Of a DNA stretch of 64,000 nucleotides, positions 61,101-64,000 are shown one piece after another. The translations under genes were made by a program, and so were the position numbers. How positions within the stretch are numbered: the stretch's first letter is position 1; every line of letters starts with the position of its first letter. The stretch covers positions 1 through 64,000 of the forward strand of contig LJCV01000247.1 in assembly GCA_001298575.1 (NCBI GenBank). The letters run 5' to 3'. The DNA comes from Actinobacteria bacterium OK074. Its GTDB lineage: Bacteria > Actinomycetota > Actinomycetes > Streptomycetales > Streptomycetaceae. The notes under the pieces are model-generated. The model saw only the letters and a list, made by a program, of their open reading frames with translations. It did no database searches and was not told the DNA's origin.

Positions 61101-64000
61101 GCGCGGCGAGCTGTACGACAAGCTGCCGCTGGCCGCCGCCTGGTACGCGGCCCACCGGACGCTGCGGTCGGCGGCCGACCGCCACGCCGAGCTGATCGGC
61201 CGTTACCGGGGCACCGAGTTGCCCGACGTCCCGGCCCTGCGGAAGGCGCTGGCCCACGCCGACACCGTCCACAGGCTCGCGGCGGACACGCTCGCCGACC
61301 CGTACCGCAGGGGCACCCTGGCCGCCCAACTGGTCGACGGCCGTGAGCCCTTGGCCGAACTCCTCGAACACGGGACGGCGTTGCGAGCCGGACTCGCCGC
61401 ATGGCGGCAGGATCTGACGCGACCTCAGACAGCGCCCTACGCACCCGAGTTGACGAAACAGTCGCTGGCCGACGTCGCCCGCTGGCTGCGCGCACACCTC
61501 GTTCCCCTGCGCCAGGCCGTCGCGTTGCTGGAAACCGTCGCGGCGACCGGGCGGCGCGACGACTTCCCGGGCGCCGAGCACACCCTCGCCGCCGCGCGCA
61601 CGGCGGTCGAGACCGCCCACGCGGCCCAGCGCGAAACCACCGCGTTCGCGGCCCGGGCCGTGGCCGACCGGCTGCTCCTCGGCCCCTGGTACCGCGGCCT
61701 CGACACGGCCCCGGGCGACCTGGCCGAAGGCGCCCCCAACGGAGTGACGGGCTACGAGTCCACGGGCGAACTCCTGCGCCGGGCCCTGGACCTGACCCGT
61801 CAGCGGCCGGGCCCGTACGCGGACGGCACCCAGCGGGACCTGCTCGGTACGCATGCGGCACCCGGCGGCCCCGACACCGGGGCGCTGTGCGGTGCGCTGG
61901 AGTCCGCGAGGCTGGTCACCCGTCTCGCGCCGGACGCGACGGCGGACCCCGAACGCCGCGCCCGCCTCGCCCGCGTACTCGCCGACGGCGGGCCCGTACC
62001 GCACGACCTGCTCGAACGGGCGGGACAGGTCCGCGGCGAGTTGGACCGTTGGCGCGCGTACCTCCGGCAGCCGCTGCTGGAGCCTGTCGCTTCCCAACTA
62101 TCCGTCAGTTCCCTTGAAGCAGCGGCGAGTTGGCTCCGTGCGCACACCGAACCCTTCGAGGACGCGGCGGACCTCGTGCACGCGGTCGCACGTGTCATGG
62201 ACGACGGCGCGGGCCTGACGCTCTCCGGGGCCAGGGACGCGGTGGCCGCCGTCGTCTCCGCGCGTACAGCCGAGGCGGAATTCGCCGGGCGCGAGACCGG
62301 GGACAGAGAACTCCTCGGCGCCCTCTACCAAGGCACGGGAACCGACCGGGACGCGGTCCTGGACGCCGTCGACTGGGCCCAGAAAGTCCGCCGCACCGCC
62401 CACCAGGGCAGCTCCGGGCCCCTGCCGACGGCCGCCGCCCGGCTGATGCTGACCGCGCCCGCCGACCCGTCCGTCGCGGCGCGCGACGAGGACTGGCGCC
62501 GTCAACGCGACGTCCTCGTAGGGTACTTCGAGCCCGAGCGGGCCGAGGAACTGCGGCGCGAACTCGCCGACTCGCTGTCCGCGGCCGAGTCCGCCCTGGC
62601 CCGGCTGGACGAGGACTCCTTCGGCCCGGAGGCATGGACGAACTGTGCCGAAGCGCTGACCCTGCTGCGCCGCTACCACCTCGACGGCCTGCCCGACCAA
62701 CTCGCCCGCCGAGAGGTCTCCGCGGACGAGTTCCCCGCCGCGGTGGAACGCGCGGTGCTGACCGCCTGGGTCGAGCACCAACTCGCCGTCGACACCCGGC
62801 TGAAGCCGGTGCGGGCGGCCGAACGCGACCAGCTGGTGCAGCAGTTCCGGTCCGCGGACCGGGACCTGGTGGCCGCGGCCCACGCCGAGGTGATCGCCGC
62901 GTGCAACTCCCGCCGCCCGCGCCGCGCGGCGGTGGGGCAGGCCGCCGTCATCCGCCGCGAGGCCGAGAAGCAGCGCCGCCACATGCCCGTACGGCACTTG
63001 CTCAACCAGACCCGTGGCATCGTGCGGCTGGTCAAACCCTGCTTCATGATGAGCCCCCTGACGGTCAGTCAATTCCTGCCGCCGGACTTCGTGTTCGACG
63101 TCGTCGTCTTCGACGAGGCGTCCCAGGTGCTGCCGCAGGACGCGGTGAACTCCGTCTACCGCGGCAGGGCGCTCATCGTCGCGGGCGACCAGAAACAGCT
63201 GCCGCCGACCTCCTTCTTCAGCGCGGGAACCGACAGCGACGATGACGACGAGTGGGACGAGGACGGCACCGACGGCTTCGAGTCCATCCTCGACATGTGC
63301 AAGGCCACCGGCGTCCTGCGCGGCCTGCCGCTGCGCTGGCACTACCGCAGCCGGCACGAGAACCTGATCGCCTTCAGCAACCACGACTTCTACGACAACG
63401 GCATGGTGACGTTCCCGGGCGCGCTGGAGGAAGGCCCGGACATCGGCGTCGAGTTCATCAAGGCGGACGGCGTCTACGACCGCGGCGGCCACAGCGACAA
63501 CCCCGGCGAGGCCGCGCAGGTGGCCCGGCGCGTCATCCACCACTTCGACACCCGCCCCGGGCTCACGCTGGGCGTGGTCGCGCTGTCGAAGGCCCAGGCC
63601 GAGGCCATCGAGGAGGCGGTCCGCCAGGCCAGGGCGGCCCGCCCGGACCTCGACGGCTGCTTCACGGAGGACCGGCTCGGCGGGTTCTTCGTCAAGAACC
63701 TCGAAACCGTCCAGGGCGACGAACGGGACGTCATCATCCTGTCCATCGGCTACGGCCCCGACCAACAGGGCAAACTGCGCTCGACGTTCGGCCCGATCAA
63801 CAAGGAGGGCGGCTGGCGCCGGCTCAACGTGGCGGTCACGCGCGCCCGGCGCCGGATGGAGGTCGTCGCGTCCTTCCACGGCGGCGACCTGCCCGACAGC
63901 GCCAACAAGAGCGTCCAGCACCTGAAGCGCTACCTCCAGTACGCCCAGCACGGCCCCGGGATCCTCCAGACCCGGGCCGCCGACCCGGACGCGGAGCCGG
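58165..64000 (+). CDS. giant DUF4011/COG1112-type superfamily 1 helicase (3' end outside window)
   Basis: 1945 codons are present and the frame is open at the window end. The start carries the DUF4011 pattern GWRTSLVDLSGRNRLLNFRH (residues 23-42). After a VRDDA-repeat acidic insert (92-123) comes NDYGLWTLNLGVGMLHW, motif I LDGPPGTGKSQTIANMIAG near 352, a helical Ala/Glu/Arg-rich stalk of about 1200 residues, motif II VVVFDEASQVLPQDAV near 1650, AGDQKQLPPTSFF, LRWHYRSRHENLIAFSN, and LETVQGDERDVIILSIGYG, LNVAVTRARRRMEVV near the end. Such helicases often end in a nuclease domain and occur in phage-defence loci (Mokosh uses related helicases). Codon 7 (58183-58185) is TTA, implying bldA control. 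The GTG at 58165 has GGCGGGGA 6 nt upstream. Confidence 0.88.
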   Translation, partial: MTNRGGLGDGGDLQRLKTILAGWRTSLVDLSGRNRLLNFRHTRAATLEISAPSAARLLEGMDRGWDFAPLPDEEPEPTEEPGSDDAAPAPAVRDDAAPVVRDAAVPAVRDDAVRDDDDAPTVRGPRAPGIVTQKTTAPALLRALNNLRAKSTQLFNDYGLWTLNLGVGMLHWREDGAESGSDAPLVLLPVVIERMANGRIRLRTNDEEEPRFNPALKVKLEQFHLDWAPVTEQEPLDLGAVLSAAARAVAGKSGWQVSDRMVVALFASHKESMYQDLLDNEQRVLDSDLVRAVALGPDSGLAPDHFDFEEIELDRIDELSPPEDTPLVLDADASQRQAVAAAVAGKSFVLDGPPGTGKSQTIANMIAGLMHEGRSVLFVSEKAAALDVVLDRLRSVGLDSYALALHSHNTSRKSVAQELGRALAEEPQAPQLSQQTLAQARRLRLALSAYAEAMNEVREPLGRTLHDVIGQVGRLSEAPVAFLPQAEGGAGAGASAVDGSDGSNGGDGAAVFRPEGLGGADLTRIVQATKTISGAWEAVADPSFPWRDLRTGMPHPRPALDQARAARNGIAAAVDRYRDLLAHRDLAPDTTPTSTPDDQATINRLTALLRLLDTRSAVLETWLTTDDFADDVADPADTFVAELRKVNRARAKARTAVGASWSELSTRLTAEPGAAERGLAAMSPPGLEPAGLSEERARALAEEFDRTAGVLEHTHHTLVDISRTTGLTVPGGLQEAGRLCDVVAVAGAEHRPSAHWLTPEGAEQAEDAAVRVVADALGAFFGRRDEVLSAQALAVSHAGPGWAELRAELNAERPANELALAELKPPGADIASLTAREAMELAGWFEPLADTLEAAGRHADAVATLLGCGRPRSTSEAEDLAALVESARDADRALQAWLDPEALPQLRSAVAEISQAAEELEAARQAAQDTFRPELVSAPGLPEAVDRLVAGRQGLVGALSSGVRSDRKLVAGLTHGGSWRGELYDKLPLAAAWYAAHRTLRSAADRHAELIGRYRGTELPDVPALRKALAHADTVHRLAADTLADPYRRGTLAAQLVDGREPLAELLEHGTALRAGLAAWRQDLTRPQTAPYAPELTKQSLADVARWLRAHLVPLRQAVALLETVAATGRRDDFPGAEHTLAAARTAVETAHAAQRETTAFAARAVADRLLLGPWYRGLDTAPGDLAEGAPNGVTGYESTGELLRRALDLTRQRPGPYADGTQRDLLGTHAAPGGPDTGALCGALESARLVTRLAPDATADPERRARLARVLADGGPVPHDLLERAGQVRGELDRWRAYLRQPLLEPVASQLSVSSLEAAASWLRAHTEPFEDAADLVHAVARVMDDGAGLTLSGARDAVAAVVSARTAEAEFAGRETGDRELLGALYQGTGTDRDAVLDAVDWAQKVRRTAHQGSSGPLPTAAARLMLTAPADPSVAARDEDWRRQRDVLVGYFEPERAEELRRELADSLSAAESALARLDEDSFGPEAWTNCAEALTLLRRYHLDGLPDQLARREVSADEFPAAVERAVLTAWVEHQLAVDTRLKPVRAAERDQLVQQFRSADRDLVAAAHAEVIAACNSRRPRRAAVGQAAVIRREAEKQRRHMPVRHLLNQTRGIVRLVKPCFMMSPLTVSQFLPPDFVFDVVVFDEASQVLPQDAVNSVYRGRALIVAGDQKQLPPTSFFSAGTDSDDDDEWDEDGTDGFESILDMCKATGVLRGLPLRWHYRSRHENLIAFSNHDFYDNGMVTFPGALEEGPDIGVEFIKADGVYDRGGHSDNPGEAAQVARRVIHHFDTRPGLTLGVVALSKAQAEAIEEAVRQARAARPDLDGCFTEDRLGGFFVKNLETVQGDERDVIILSIGYGPDQQGKLRSTFGPINKEGGWRRLNVAVTRARRRMEVVASFHGGDLPDSANKSVQHLKRYLQYAQHGPGILQTRAADPDAEP
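58438..58534 (+). repeat. GTACGCGAC repeats coding for VRD(D/A) in the helicase insert
   Basis: Five imperfect in-frame copies of GTACG(A/C)GAC at 58438, 58462, 58486, 58501 and 58528 encode Val-Arg-Asp-Asp/Ala units (residues 92-123). They form an acidic low-complexity insert within the DUF4011 region. Confidence 0.85.

Noticed and set aside
58183..62097. A 1300-codon open frame on the minus strand opposite the giant helicase
   Set aside because: The plus strand carries all helicase motifs with proper codon bias; long antisense frames are common in DNA this rich in GC, and the translated sequence has no recognisable domain.

Overview
The window is a high-GC, gene-dense actinobacterial chromosome segment, almost certainly from a Streptomyces. 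The evidence is the strong codon-position GC bias, frequent GTG starts, only two TTA codons seen in the whole window, and the conserved core order pyk - pdtaR - liv transporter - polA - hrpB - rpsA - coaE. This is ordinary core chromosome as far as about 52 kb, followed by a more accessory DNA-processing block at the right end.

Layout. 1-14 kb: an edge metallopeptidase-like protein, a GH35 beta-galactosidase divergent from an AraC regulator, chorismate mutase, an orphan receiver protein, aminopeptidase N, an NmrA-type oxidoreductase, an N-hydroxylating monooxygenase with no siderophore cluster around it, a GDSL hydrolase, a Tat-exported 5'-nucleotidase and a SIMPL protein. 14.5-23 kb: pyruvate kinase, tRNA-Leu(CAA), the ANTAR response regulator PdtaR and a complete branched-chain amino-acid ABC transporter (livJ-H-M-G-F) with a hairpin after livJ. 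23-30 kb: a hotdog thioesterase, a YdeP/FdhF molybdoenzyme, DNA polymerase I and a DUF4184 membrane protein. 30-46 kb: a secreted lytic transglycosylase, a 44-residue peptide gene, a DUF3068 protein, helicase HrpB, a methyltransferase without a normal start codon, ribosomal protein S1, a flavin amine oxidase, a PAC2 protein, CoaE, a TPR protein, a DUF6343 protein and an acyltransferase. 45-52 kb: a methyltransferase with a TTA codon, an S4 RNA-binding protein with long disordered tails, a family-5 uracil-DNA glycosylase, proline iminopeptidase, and a hydantoin/allantoin-type unit (GntR regulator with a perfect palindrome, NCS1 transporter, racemase, RidA).

52-64 kb is the most unusual part. 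It holds a conserved hypothetical gene behind a damage-type promoter and a 15-bp inverted repeat, a small protein with a beta-strand motif, a nucleotidyltransferase joined to it by a 10-bp tandem repeat that carries both the stop and the next start, an endonuclease Q-UvrD helicase fusion, and the first 1945 codons of a giant DUF4011/COG1112-type helicase with a TTA codon at position 7.

A second theme is DNA-damage control. Five sites match or nearly match the actinobacterial LexA-independent (PafBC-type) promoter TTGTCRGTG-N8-TANNNT. They lie at coaE (perfect), pepN, polA, fdhF and the 53-kb hypothetical gene, and the first three place transcription start on the start codon. Together with PolA, the uracil-DNA glycosylase and the EndoQ-UvrD fusion, the window is rich in functions for damaged or deaminated DNA.
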